A DNA stretch of 64,000 nt from Xiamenia xianingshaonis (GCF_017945865.1 NZ_CP072829.1:248001-312000), one strand, 5' to 3'. Positions 25,919 through 35,071 are shown, counted from the first letter of the stretch. Notes: a model not told the origin generated them from the letters alone. Program-made: numbers and translations.

Positions 25919-25937
25919 CAGTTATCTTCAGCTAACT
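25919..25937 (-). promoter_or_regulatory. DtxR/IdeR-like iron box upstream of feoB
   Basis: On the minus strand AGTTAGCTGAAGATAACTG, identical to the site before feoA except at three central bases. It sits 115 bases upstream of feoB in the 291-base gap after the second feoA, implying that feoB has its own iron-controlled promoter. Confidence 0.7.
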
Positions 25938-26051
25938 TTCTCGAGAGAAGAAACGCCCCAGGCCGCACGTGAAAACGAACGAAGCGCCCCACGCAAAAGC
26001 AAGCAAACCCAGGCTGCGCCATCGCAGCCGCCCTATGAGAGAGGAAGTGTC

Positions 26052-28370
26052 ATGGGGGCACGCATCGCCCTTGCCGGCAACCCGAATTGCGGCAAGACCA
26101 CCCTGTTCAACCAGCTGACCGGCGCGAACCAATACGTCGGCAACTGGCCCGGCGTCACGGTCGAGAAGAAGGAAGGCGCCTACAAGGCTGCGCCGGACGT
26201 GACGGTCACCGACCTGCCGGGCGTCTATTCGCTGTCGCCCTATTCGCCCGAAGAGGTCGTCACGCGCGACTATCTGCTTGAAGGCGGCCCCGACGTGGTC
26301 ATCAGCATCGTCGACGCCACGAACCTCGAGCGCAACCTGTATCTGACGACGCAAATCCTCGAGCTGGGCGTTCCGGTCGTCGTCGCGCTCAACATGATGG
26401 ACGCCGTGAGCAAAAGCGGCGACAAGATCGACGCGACCCGCCTGTCGCGCGACCTGGGCTGCCCCGTCGTGGAGATGAGCGCCTTGAAGGGCAGCGGCGT
26501 GGACGAGGCCATGAACGCGGCTTTGCGCCTGGCCGACGCGCCGAAGGCCCCGAAGCCGACGTATCGCTTCGACGCGGCCGTGGAAGACGCGCTCGGCGAG
26601 ATCGGGCGCATCGTTTCCGCCGACGCGCCCGAAAGCGTCAGCCGCTGGCACGCCATCAAGCTCTTCGAAGGCGAAGCCCGCGCGATCTCGACGCTGAAGC
26701 TCGGCAAACAAACGCTTGACCAGGTGAAAGCCGTCCGCGAACGCGTGGAGGAAGATTGGGACGACGACGCCGAGTCCATCGTCGTCGGCGAGCGCTACGA
26801 CGCCATCGCGCACCTTGTGGACGCGTGTGCCACCCGGTCGGCGCGCGGCATGACGCCCACGCAGAAGATCGACCGCGTGGTCACGAGCCGCGTGCTGGGC
26901 ATCCCCATCTTCATCGCCGTCATGTTCGTGGTGTACTGGCTTGCGGTGTCGATCGGCGGATCGATCGTGACCGACTGGGCCAACGACGGCATCTCTGGCG
27001 ACGGCTGGCTCTACACCGGAGGCGCCGCCTACGAGCAAGCCGTGGCCGACTGGGAGGAAACCGGCGAGGCTGCCGGCCTGCCCGAGCCCGATCCTGCCGA
27101 ATACGGCCTGTTCATCCCTGGCCTGACGCCCGTCGTCACCGGCGCTTTGGAATCCATTGGGGCGGCCCCGTGGGTGATCAGCCTGTGCGTTGACGGCATC
27201 GTGGCCGGCGTCGGCGCGGTCATCGGCTTCATTCCGCAGCTCATCATCCTCTTCTTGCTGCTCGGCTTCTTGGAAGGCTGCGGCTACCTTGCGCGCGTCG
27301 CCTTTATCATGGACCGCGTTTTCCGCCGCTTCGGGCTGTCGGGCAAAAGCTTCATTCCCATGCTCATCGCCAGCGGCTGCGGCGTGCCGGCGGTCATGGC
27401 CACCAAAACCATCGAGAACGAGCGCGACCGCCGCATGACCATCATGACCACCACGATGATTCCCTGCGGCGCGAAGCTGCCCATCATCGCGCTCGTCTTC
27501 GGCGCGCTGGCCGGCGGCGACTACGAGTCGACCTGGTGGGTTGCGCCGGTCTTCTACTTCTTGGGCCTGGCCGCCATCATCGTGTCGTGCATCATGCTCA
27601 AGAAGTTCCGCGCGTTTGCAGGCGATGCGACGCCGTTCGTCATGGAACTGCCGGCCTATCACCTTCCCACGGTCAAAAACGTGCTCTTGTCCATGTGGGA
27701 GCGCGTGAAGAGCTACGTCGTGAAAGCCGGCACCATCATCTTCCTGTCATCGATGGTCATTTGGTTCCTCATGAACTTCGGCATGGTTGACGGGTCGTTC
27801 GGCCTGCTTGACACCGAAGTGGACGGGTACATCGACAACAGCCTGATGGCGGGCCTTGGCAGCGGCTTGGCGTGGATCTTCGCGCCGCTGGGCTTCGGCA
27901 GCTGGGAAAGCGCCGTCACGAGCATCACCGGCCTGGTCGCGAAGGAGAACGTCGTTGCGACCGTGGGCATTCTGACGAGCCTCGGCGAGGCGGGCGAGAC
28001 GGATCCGACGCTGTGGTCCGCGTTCGCCGCGATGCTCGGCGGCTCTTCGGCGGCGATCATGGCGTTTTGCGCCTTCAACCTTCTGTGTGCGCCGTGCTTT
28101 GCGGCCATCGGCACCATCCGCCGTCAGATGGCCAGCGCGAAGTGGACGTGGGCGGCCATCGGGTATATGTGCGCGTTCGCGTGGTGCGTCGCGCTCGTGA
28201 TCTACCAGATCGGCGGGCTGATCGCCGGGGAGACAGCCTTCGGCCTGTGGACGGTCGTCGCCTTCCTCGTGCTTGCCGGCATGCTGTTTCTGCTGCTGCG
28301 TCCCGCCTCGAAGGCCCGCGCCGACGAGAGCGTCCCGTCGCATCTGGAGCTTGACCGCGCGTCCGCCTAG
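26052..28370 (+). CDS. feoB: Ferrous iron transport protein B
   Basis: GTPase-coupled Fe(II) transporter of the inner membrane, 772 residues. The N-terminal G domain has G1 GNPNCGKTT, G2 around NWPGVTVEKKEG, G3 DLPGVYSL, G4 NMMD and G5 SALKG. A helical switch domain follows, then a polytopic membrane domain with the two Gate repeats (LLGFLEGCGYLARVAFIMDR; CGVPAVMATKTIENERDR; PCGAKLPI) and transport cysteines. The ATG follows GAGAGGAAGTGTC. The large soluble stretch around residues 310-360 (about 50 residues, acidic) is a modest insertion. It is the main Fe(II) importer under anaerobic conditions and is flanked by its FeoA and Cys-rich partners. Confidence 0.96.
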   Translation: MGARIALAGNPNCGKTTLFNQLTGANQYVGNWPGVTVEKKEGAYKAAPDVTVTDLPGVYSLSPYSPEEVVTRDYLLEGGPDVVISIVDATNLERNLYLTTQILELGVPVVVALNMMDAVSKSGDKIDATRLSRDLGCPVVEMSALKGSGVDEAMNAALRLADAPKAPKPTYRFDAAVEDALGEIGRIVSADAPESVSRWHAIKLFEGEARAISTLKLGKQTLDQVKAVRERVEEDWDDDAESIVVGERYDAIAHLVDACATRSARGMTPTQKIDRVVTSRVLGIPIFIAVMFVVYWLAVSIGGSIVTDWANDGISGDGWLYTGGAAYEQAVADWEETGEAAGLPEPDPAEYGLFIPGLTPVVTGALESIGAAPWVISLCVDGIVAGVGAVIGFIPQLIILFLLLGFLEGCGYLARVAFIMDRVFRRFGLSGKSFIPMLIASGCGVPAVMATKTIENERDRRMTIMTTTMIPCGAKLPIIALVFGALAGGDYESTWWVAPVFYFLGLAAIIVSCIMLKKFRAFAGDATPFVMELPAYHLPTVKNVLLSMWERVKSYVVKAGTIIFLSSMVIWFLMNFGMVDGSFGLLDTEVDGYIDNSLMAGLGSGLAWIFAPLGFGSWESAVTSITGLVAKENVVATVGILTSLGEAGETDPTLWSAFAAMLGGSSAAIMAFCAFNLLCAPCFAAIGTIRRQMASAKWTWAAIGYMCAFAWCVALVIYQIGGLIAGETAFGLWTVVAFLVLAGMLFLLLRPASKARADESVPSHLELDRASA

Positions 28371-28471
28371 CCCGACCTGCCGCCGGGCCCGGCGCCGCGT
28401 CGGGCCCGGCCCTTCAATGCGGCACCGCGAACGTGCTATGCTTTTCGCCTTACCTATTTATAAGGAGTCCT

Positions 28472-28711
28472 ATGATCCCCTTTGATGTGACCCCCGGCAC
28501 CGTCGTTGTCTTGCTCGTGCTGGCCGTGCTCGTGGTTTTGGCGGTGCGCCGCCTGACGAGCAACGGTTTGTGCGACTGCCACAAAGGCGACGGCCGCACG
28601 GCGGGCGGCGCGCCCGGCGGCTGTGCCGGATGCGCCGGCTGCGCCGCATCGGGAGGCTGCTCTGCCTGCAGTGTCGCAGCCGACCTGGCCCAAAACGCCG
28701 ATCGCCGGTAA
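28472..28711 (+). CDS. FeoB-associated Cys-rich membrane protein
   Basis: 79 residues: one N-terminal membrane helix (VVVLLVLAVLVVLAV) and a cytoplasmic tail with CDCHKGDG and a cluster CAGCAGCAASGGCSAC, eight cysteines in all. This is the pattern of the small 'FeoB-associated Cys-rich membrane protein' family found after feoB in anaerobes, possibly an iron or electron carrier. AAGGAG lies 5 bases before the ATG at 28472. Last gene of the feo cluster. Confidence 0.88.
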   Translation: MIPFDVTPGTVVVLLVLAVLVVLAVRRLTSNGLCDCHKGDGRTAGGAPGGCAGCAGCAASGGCSACSVAADLAQNADRR

Positions 28712-28715
28712 AACA

Positions 28716-28760
28716 AGCAAATCCGTTCGCCAAAGGCTTCTGTCGGTGAACGGATTTGCT
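28716..28760 (+). terminator. Putative terminator at end of feo cluster
   Basis: AGCAAATCCGTTC (28716-28728) and GAACGGATTTGCT (28748-28760) form a perfect 13-bp stem with a 19-base loop; only a weak T-run follows. Its right arm overlaps the -35 of the next promoter. Confidence 0.6.
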
Positions 28761-28783
28761 CTTGCGACTTGATTGGCTATAAT
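28755..28783 (+). promoter_or_regulatory. Promoter of the HPt/HD-GYP/kinase operon
   Basis: TTTGCT (28755-28760), 17 bases, then a perfect TATAAT (28778-28783). Transcription would start about 45 bases before the HPt start codon. Confidence 0.7.
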
Positions 28784-28834
28784 CGTACCAATACCGAATC
28801 AAACAGTTTTCGTGATTGGTCGGAGACCGTACTC

Positions 28835-29188
28835 ATGGACATGCAGGCTTTCTATCAATCCGTGCAAGCGGATCTCAACGACGTTCTGGCGCTCTACAAA
28901 ACGCCGGAGCGGGTGCACAAATACGTTCGGTCTGCGCTGCACGACAAGGCCTTCAGGCTGCTCGACGATGCCATGGCCCGCAAAGACTGGGTCGCCGGCT
29001 TCAAGCAGGCGCACACCGTCAAAGGCATGTGCCAGAATTTGTGTTTGGGTATTTTTACCGAAAAGGTCATCGATCTGGTAGAATGCCTGCGAGGAGGAAA
29101 CCCTGACGAAGAAGAAGCCTTACGCGCTTACGACCGCGTAAGGCAAGAGCATCTTCGCCTTCTTGACCTTGAGGAGGCCTTGTCGTGA
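28835..29188 (+). CDS. HPt (histidine phosphotransfer) domain protein
   Basis: 117-residue all-helical protein with FKQAHTVKGMCQNL, the HPt signature HxxKG in which His60 accepts phosphate. It has no other domain, so it is a free phosphotransfer shuttle. Start: ATG 28835 after CGGAGACC. Its stop overlaps the start of the response regulator gene by four bases (GTGA), so the two are translationally coupled. It probably relays phosphate between the hybrid kinase two genes downstream and the HD-GYP regulator. Confidence 0.88.
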   Translation: MDMQAFYQSVQADLNDVLALYKTPERVHKYVRSALHDKAFRLLDDAMARKDWVAGFKQAHTVKGMCQNLCLGIFTEKVIDLVECLRGGNPDEEEALRAYDRVRQEHLRLLDLEEALS

Positions 29189-30759
29189 GTACTGAGAGTT
29201 CTGAAGCGTTCACTCTGGATGACGATGCCATCGTCTTAAAGAGACGCCCGCAGATCCTCATCGTTGACGATACCGACGTCAACCGAGACATTTTGTCAGA
29301 CATTCTCGAACAGGACTACGACGTCCTGGAAGCGAGCAGCGGCCTTGAGGCCATCGAGGTGCTTCGGTGCCACGAAGGCACGCTGTCGCTCATTCTGCTT
29401 GACATCGTCATGCCCGACATGGACGGCTTCGAAGTATTGGCGTATTTGCGCAAGAACCGTTGGGCAGAAGACGTCCCCGTCATCGTCATTTCGTCCGAAA
29501 CGTCGCCGGGCTACGTGAAAAAGGGTTTTGAGCTGGGCGTGAACGACTATGTCAGCCGCCCGTTCGACCCTGAGATCATCTCGCGTCGCGTCGCGAACGT
29601 CATCAGGCTGTTCGCCAAGCAGGAACGTTTGAAAGACCTCGTCGTCCATTCCATGGAGGAGCAGGAAAAGCGCGACACGCTGATGGTGGACATCCTGTCG
29701 TCCATCGTGGAATTTCGCAACGGCGAATCGGGTCTGCACGTCATGCGCATCCGCATCATCTCCGAAATCCTGCTGGAAGCCGTGTCGCGTCGTTTTCCGC
29801 AGTACGGCCTTACGTCGTCGCGCATCGCCCTCATCTCCACGGCGGCGGCCCTGCACGACATCGGCAAGATCACGCTGCCGGGCGCCATTCTCAACAAGCC
29901 GGGGAAGCTGACGGCCGAAGAATACGAGATCATGAAGACCCACACCGTCATCGGCGACGAAATGCTGCGCGGGCTGCAGCATGGGGCCGACATCGACCTG
30001 GTCAAATGTGCTCGCAGCATCTGCCGCTGGCACCATGAGCGCTGGGACGGCAACGGGTATCCCGACGGGCTGACAGGCGACGCCATTCCCATCGAGGCCC
30101 AAGTCGTGGCGCTGGCCGACGTGTACGACGCCTTGGTGAGCGAGCGCGTGTACAAGCCCGCCTACACGCATGACGAGGCCGTGGACATTATCTTGAACGG
30201 CGGGTGCGGCGCGTTCAACCCGGCGCTGCTCGCCTGCTTCGAACACGAGTCGTTGCGGCTCGAAGAGATGCTGTGCTTGCGCAGCGACGAATCGTACGAG
30301 CGCAGCAACGTCGGCATCCGCGTCCAGGAAAGCCTGGAAGGCTTGGGGCCCGGCATTGCGGGCCGCACGGCGCTTTTGCTCAACAGCGAACGTGAAAAGC
30401 TGGCGTATTTGGCGTCAAGCTCGTCAGGGCTCGTGTTCGACTTCGACGCCGATTCCGACACGGTCGAGCTGTACGGCGCCCTGCGCGAAACGCTCGGGCT
30501 GCCGCGCACGATCGCCAACACCGTCGAAACCATGGCCCGCCGTGCCGAAACCCTGCCGGCGCTGCAGCGGCTGAGCCGACTTTTCGCCGAGGCTCGGGCG
30601 GTCGGGTCTGACGTTTCGTGCGACACGGTGCTGCCGCTGTCTGACGGCGGCGAGCTGCCGTGCCGCTTCGAGTCGCATCTGATCTGGATCGACAGTGCTT
30701 TGGGGCCGCGTTGCATGGGGGCCATCGGCTCTGTGTTTCCGCAAAAGGCGCTTGCGTGA
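29185..30759 (+). CDS. Response regulator with HD-GYP domain
   Basis: 524 residues. N-terminal receiver (about 22-140) with LIVDDTD, the phospho-acceptor Asp73 in LLDIVMPDMDG, Ser/Thr in VISSET and a KP-like SRPFDP. A helical linker leads to the HD-GYP phosphodiesterase (about 170-345) with LHDIGKI, a downstream HH in CRWHHERWDGNGYPDGL, and the GYP triplet, so cyclic-di-GMP hydrolysis is expected. The C-terminal 180 residues include FDFDADSDTVELYGALRETLG, a PAS-like region. GTG start overlapping the HPt stop; its own stop overlaps the kinase start by GTGA. Activity is inferred from intact motifs. Confidence 0.9.
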   Translation: MSTESSEAFTLDDDAIVLKRRPQILIVDDTDVNRDILSDILEQDYDVLEASSGLEAIEVLRCHEGTLSLILLDIVMPDMDGFEVLAYLRKNRWAEDVPVIVISSETSPGYVKKGFELGVNDYVSRPFDPEIISRRVANVIRLFAKQERLKDLVVHSMEEQEKRDTLMVDILSSIVEFRNGESGLHVMRIRIISEILLEAVSRRFPQYGLTSSRIALISTAAALHDIGKITLPGAILNKPGKLTAEEYEIMKTHTVIGDEMLRGLQHGADIDLVKCARSICRWHHERWDGNGYPDGLTGDAIPIEAQVVALADVYDALVSERVYKPAYTHDEAVDIILNGGCGAFNPALLACFEHESLRLEEMLCLRSDESYERSNVGIRVQESLEGLGPGIAGRTALLLNSEREKLAYLASSSSGLVFDFDADSDTVELYGALRETLGLPRTIANTVETMARRAETLPALQRLSRLFAEARAVGSDVSCDTVLPLSDGGELPCRFESHLIWIDSALGPRCMGAIGSVFPQKALA

Positions 30760-32912
30760 AAACCCTTGAAAAACTTGCCGCGTGCGTGAAACGGCGTCGC
30801 AAGGTAGCGCTGCCCTATGTCGGCGTCATTGCGGTCGCCTTGGTCGTGCTCGTGGGCGGCTACGGGCTGTACCGCGCAAGCGTCGTCGGCACCGTCGACC
30901 AGACCACCACGTCGTTCATGGACCAAACGGCCGACCACGACTCGCAGGCCTTCCACAACGCGCTTGCCCGCAAGTGGGGGATGCTGGAATCGTTCGCCGA
31001 ACGGCTGCGCATCACCGGCGCCGACGACCGCGAGGTGCTCCGCTCGCTCATCGAGGTGGAAAACCAGGCCACTGCGTTCGAGAACATCGAGTTGGTAGGT
31101 ACGAACGGCACGGTGTTTACCGGCGACGGCGAATTGAGCGCCATCGAGGACATGCCTTGGCATGCCTCGTATGAAGAGGCCGACAGCCGGTTCGTCATGC
31201 GCTGCGACGCGTCTCCCGACGGCGGTTCCGACGATCAGGGCGTCTACATCGTCTACGGCGTGAAGCTGTCGACCCCGCTTTATCTGGGCGGCTATTCCGT
31301 CGGCGGCGTGGTCGGTTTCATTCCGGTTGACGACATTGCCGAAACCATGCGCTTCGAAAGCTTCGACGAGCGCGGCGTTGCGCTCGTGGTGCAGCCTGAC
31401 GGTGCCATCGTCACAGCGGGCGGCTTGTACGACGGTGACGAGTCGAGCATTCTTGAAAGGCTGGCTCGCGCGCGTTTTTCGCTCGGTTCGTACGACGCGT
31501 GCGAGCGGGCGCTTGCCGAAGACGGCTCTGCCTTTGCGTCGTATTCGCTTGACGGTGAGAACTTCTATGCCGCCATCAAGCCTATTGAGGACACCGATTG
31601 GCACCTGGTCGTGCGCGTGCACGGCACCGTGACCTCGGACGTCGTCGACATTCTGCTGACGCGTTCCGGCCTGTTCTTCGCCGCGCTCGGCGTGATCGTC
31701 GTCCTCGTCGCGGTGACCATCTACCGATCGGTCCGTTCGGCCCGCATCGCGCGCGAGTCCGAACGCGCCAAAACGGCGTTTCTGTCCACCATGAGCCACG
31801 AGATCCGCACGCCACTCAACGGCATCGTCGGCATCCTGTACCTCATGAGACAGAATGTGGACAATCCGGAAAAGCTGCAGTCCTACCTCGACCAGGCGAA
31901 CGTTTCCGCGAACTTCCTCAAAAGCGTCATTTCCGACGTGCTCGACATGTCCAAGATCGAGAGCGGATCGGTGGACGTGCGCATCGAGCCGTTCGACCTG
32001 CGCGTCATGCTCCAAGAACTCGAGGTCATCGCAAGCGTGCAGGCCGCCGGCCGCCTGGATGTGACGGTGCGCTCCGTCGACGTGGGCGATCCGTTCGTGC
32101 GCGGCGACGCGGTGCGCTTGAAGCAGGCGCTCGTGAACCTGCTGGGCAACGCCGTGAAATTCACGCCCGACGGGGGAGAGGTTTCCCTGGCGCTGACGGA
32201 AGAGACGCTCGACGATGTGGCCCACCTTGTGTTCGTCGTGCGCGACACGGGCTGCGGCATGTCGGACGACTTCCTGAAAAACCGGCTGTGGTCTCCCTTT
32301 GAGCAGGAGCTTCGCGTTGCGTCCCAAAGCGGCACGGGGCTGGGCGCGCCGCTGGCGAAGGCCATCGTGGAGGCTATGGGGGGTACCGTCGACGTGCGGT
32401 CCGAAGTGGGCGTCGGTTCTGAGTTCACCGTGCGGGTGTCGCTGCCCTTGGCGTCGAAGGAAGAGGCGGCGGAGCTTGACGGGCGCCGCACGGACACGCC
32501 GGCCTACACGCTTGCCGGGTCGACCGTGCTCGTGGCCGAGGACAACGACGTGAACCGCATGATCGTCGAGGACATTCTGGCCGACGAAGGCGTTTCGGTC
32601 ATCAGCGTTGAAAACGGCTTGGAAGCGGTCGAGAGGTTCGCGAACTCGGCGCCGGGAGAAATCGACATCGTGCTGATGGACGTGCAGATGCCGCTGATGG
32701 ACGGCTACGGGGCGGCTCGCGGCATCCGTGGCCTGTCTCGCCCCGACGCGCGCACGGTCCCCATTCTCGCCCTGACGGCCAACGCGTTTCGCGAAAACGT
32801 GGAACAGGCCCTGGCCAGCGGCATGGACGACGTCATCGTGAAGCCCTTGAACGTCGCGCTGCTGCTCGAAAAGCTGCGCGACTGCGATTCGCGGCGGTCC
32901 TCTGATTCGTAG
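30756..32912 (+). CDS. Hybrid sensor histidine kinase
   Basis: 718 residues, GTG start overlapping the regulator stop. TM1 (about 18-37), an extracellular sensor (about 40-300, Cache-like), TM2 (about 300-322), HisKA with phospho-His in MSHEIRTPLNG, and HATPase with N box NLLGNAVKF, G1 DTGCGMS and G2 GTGLGAPLAK. The C-terminal receiver has AEDNDVN, phospho-Asp LMDVQMPLMDG and VKPL. Its architecture implies a His-Asp-His-Asp relay through the separate HPt protein to the HD-GYP regulator, all in one coupled operon. The stimulus is unknown; the adjacent feo genes do not prove an iron signal. Confidence 0.92.
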   Translation: MKTLEKLAACVKRRRKVALPYVGVIAVALVVLVGGYGLYRASVVGTVDQTTTSFMDQTADHDSQAFHNALARKWGMLESFAERLRITGADDREVLRSLIEVENQATAFENIELVGTNGTVFTGDGELSAIEDMPWHASYEEADSRFVMRCDASPDGGSDDQGVYIVYGVKLSTPLYLGGYSVGGVVGFIPVDDIAETMRFESFDERGVALVVQPDGAIVTAGGLYDGDESSILERLARARFSLGSYDACERALAEDGSAFASYSLDGENFYAAIKPIEDTDWHLVVRVHGTVTSDVVDILLTRSGLFFAALGVIVVLVAVTIYRSVRSARIARESERAKTAFLSTMSHEIRTPLNGIVGILYLMRQNVDNPEKLQSYLDQANVSANFLKSVISDVLDMSKIESGSVDVRIEPFDLRVMLQELEVIASVQAAGRLDVTVRSVDVGDPFVRGDAVRLKQALVNLLGNAVKFTPDGGEVSLALTEETLDDVAHLVFVVRDTGCGMSDDFLKNRLWSPFEQELRVASQSGTGLGAPLAKAIVEAMGGTVDVRSEVGVGSEFTVRVSLPLASKEEAAELDGRRTDTPAYTLAGSTVLVAEDNDVNRMIVEDILADEGVSVISVENGLEAVERFANSAPGEIDIVLMDVQMPLMDGYGAARGIRGLSRPDARTVPILALTANAFRENVEQALASGMDDVIVKPLNVALLLEKLRDCDSRRSSDS

Positions 32913-33076
32913 AGAGACGCTGGCCGATTCCACCGGCCCGGCCCGAACGAACCGGCTGCAACGAACGTTTCCCCGCGCCTCTGTCCTTCTCGTGCTGCGG
33001 CGGGTCTGCGGCGGCGGCGTTGGGCGGAAGCCTGTCGGGGTGTGCTACCATGGGACGCAGCGCAAAGGAGGATCCG

Positions 33077-33457
33077 GTGGACAAACTCTCAAAATCCCAT
33101 GAAGACTACCTTGAGGCCATCGTCATGCTCGGGGGGACGACGGAACGGTCGGTGCGGTCGGTCGACATCGCCACGAAGCTGGGCGTGTCCAAGGCGTCCG
33201 TGAGCAAGGCCCTTACGTTTTTGAAGGAAAACGGCTTCGTTGACCAGCCGTATTACGGCGACATCACCCTGACCGAGGCTGGTTTTTCCTACGGCGCCTC
33301 GGTGCTCGACCGCCATCAGATGCTCACCGAGTTTCTGTCGAAGGTCATCGGCATCGACGAGGACCAGGCCGAGAAGGAGGCGTGCATCATGGAGCATGCC
33401 ATCAGCGACGAGTCGTTTGAAAAGTGGGAGGCCTACATCCGCACGTTGAATCTGTAA
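33077..33457 (+). CDS. DtxR-family metal-dependent regulator
   Basis: 126 residues. The winged helix SHEDYLEAIVMLGG...VRSVDIATKLGVSKASVSKALTFLKENGFV is typical of DtxR/MntR, followed by the dimer and metal-binding domain DRHQMLTEFL and EKEACIMEHAISDE, which supplies His, Glu and Cys/His ligand positions. It lacks the C-terminal SH3 domain of DtxR/IdeR, so by length it resembles MntR. The GTG at 33077 has AAAGGAGG 5 bases before it. It lies 4.4 kb downstream of the feo cluster and is the obvious candidate to bind the iron boxes there. Iron versus manganese preference is not decidable by eye. Confidence 0.9.
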   Translation: MDKLSKSHEDYLEAIVMLGGTTERSVRSVDIATKLGVSKASVSKALTFLKENGFVDQPYYGDITLTEAGFSYGASVLDRHQMLTEFLSKVIGIDEDQAEKEACIMEHAISDESFEKWEAYIRTLNL

Positions 33458-33654
33458 GGGCGCGCGAAGCGTCAGTTCGGCGGACACGTTTTTTGCGGCT
33501 GCCCACACGGGCGGCGGCCGTTTCGGCGCCGCCTTTGCAGCGATTTGCGGCTGTTGCCCATTTGCCTGCGCGGCGGTGCGGCGAGTGTGGTATTCTGTCT
33601 GGCGCTGTATGACACGCACATAAATCGCTCTCTCATACATGAAAGGTTTGTCTT

Positions 33655-34869
33655 TTGGCGCGAAACGCGAACAGATCGCGGGATTCCCTGTCTTCCCGTT
33701 CTCGCTTGTCGCAGGATCGTCTGTCGTATCGGACGGGCACCTACGACTCCGAGGATATTCCGGAATTTACGAGCGCCTTCCGCTCCGGCGGAAACGCTTC
33801 TCGCCGCTCTGCCGAAGGGCGGCCCTACTACGCTTCTGCATCGCGTCCTTCCGCCGTGCGCACCGACGGGCGGCGGTCCCGCTCTTCGTACGGCGCCGCT
33901 TCTGACGAGACCGACTACCGGCGCCGGGCCTACGGCGCTCTTCCTTTGCAAGATCGCACCGACGTGCCGCGGGTGCACGCCGAGGCGTACCAGCCCATGG
34001 GGTCGCATTCCTATGCGCGGACGTCGTCGGTGTACCGCCCGCCGCGGGGCAGCAGCTTGACCGACGGGTTTGGCGAGCGTCGGAGCTCGCGGGGCTCGGC
34101 TTCGGCAGCAGGTCGCTGGGAAGCCGACTTTGACGAGCAGGAGACGGAGCGCGGCAGTGCCGAGCGGGGCCGCAGCGTCGGCCAGGGCCGCGGGCGCGCC
34201 GATTCTCGGGGCCGCGGGTCGCACCGCAAGATGGACGAGCGCGAAGAGCGCCGTCGCGCCCGGGCGAAGGCCAAGGCCGAGAAGAAGTATGAGCGCCAGT
34301 TCGGCAGATCGTCGGCGCCGGCGGCAGACGCCGGTCCGCGGGCTGCCGTGTACAAGGGGTCCATGGGGTCGAAGCACCGTCAGGCGGCTCGCATGCAGCA
34401 GGGCAAGATTTTCCAGGCGTCGCCTTTGGGGGCGGTCGTCGGTTTCATCAGCAGCTTGTTCTCGACGGTGGCCGGGGTGTTTCGGTGCTGGCACACGCTG
34501 AAAAAGACGACGTGCGTGCTGCTCATCGTGGTTGCGACCTGCGTGTTTCTCTATTCGCCGGCCCAGCAGTACTACAAGACGCTGCGCACGAACGATCAGC
34601 TGCGGGCCGAATACGCCGCGCTTGAAGCCCGCAATTCGGCTTTGGGGCGCGATGTGGCGGCGCTGCAGACCGACGAAGGCATCAAGGCGCGGGCACACGA
34701 CCAGCTGGGCTGGGTGAACGCCGGCGAGGAGACCGCCAACGTGCATGGGCTGGACATCGCCTACGACCGCAGCGAATCCATCCGCGCGAACATTCCCGCC
34801 GGCAGCGTGAAAGCGCCCGACACCGCCTGGTACACGCCCGTCCTAGATGCCGTGTTCGGCGTCGAATGA
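33655..34869 (+). CDS. FtsB/DivIC-like septum formation protein with long basic N terminus
   Basis: 404 residues, TTG start after GAAAGG. Residues 1-255 are disordered, rich in Arg, Ser and Gly, with a charged helix MDEREERRRARAKAKAEKKYERQF (about 193-217). One membrane helix follows (about 285-302), then a coiled coil with the heptad-like NDQLRAEYAALEARNSALGRDVAALQ and an IKARAHDQLGWVN segment, the DivIC/FtsB pattern (in which family members read ARE.LGYV). Such proteins link FtsL and FtsQ/DivIB in the divisome. The cytoplasmic tail is far longer than in E. coli FtsB (103 residues total) and may be an actinobacterial adaptation. Confidence 0.82.
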   Translation: MARNANRSRDSLSSRSRLSQDRLSYRTGTYDSEDIPEFTSAFRSGGNASRRSAEGRPYYASASRPSAVRTDGRRSRSSYGAASDETDYRRRAYGALPLQDRTDVPRVHAEAYQPMGSHSYARTSSVYRPPRGSSLTDGFGERRSSRGSASAAGRWEADFDEQETERGSAERGRSVGQGRGRADSRGRGSHRKMDEREERRRARAKAKAEKKYERQFGRSSAPAADAGPRAAVYKGSMGSKHRQAARMQQGKIFQASPLGAVVGFISSLFSTVAGVFRCWHTLKKTTCVLLIVVATCVFLYSPAQQYYKTLRTNDQLRAEYAALEARNSALGRDVAALQTDEGIKARAHDQLGWVNAGEETANVHGLDIAYDRSESIRANIPAGSVKAPDTAWYTPVLDAVFGVE

Positions 34870-34880
34870 GGGTGCTTCCT

Positions 34881-34945
34881 GGGAAAACGCCGATAAAAGC
34901 CGTCCTGTGTGCATAAAAGCTGACGGAATTGATCAGCATTTCCCC
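34881..34945 (-). repeat. Copy B of dispersed GGGAAACGCTGA element (complete)
   Basis: About 65 bases. Terminal repeats GGGAAAACGCCGAT and ATCAGCATTTCCCC. Read on the minus strand it aligns end to end with copy C (45104-45170): both have GGGAAA-Y-GCTGA, AATTCCG-Y-CAGC and GACGGCTTT-Y-ATC-R-GCGTTT. The centre differs. Confidence 0.7.
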
Positions 34946-35071
34946 AAGGTTTCGCCCGCTGCTTGGCCGCTTGCAAGCGCTGCTCGCCTGGGCACGACAA
35001 CGGCGCGTCAGCGGTTTGCAGTCCGGGCGCATGCGGCCGGCATACGTGCTCCGAAAAGAAAGGAACTGGCC

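Noticed and set aside
25932-27662. Open frame of 576 codons antisense to feoB
   Set aside because: feoB motifs on the plus strand are unmistakable, and the antisense product has no recognisable domain.
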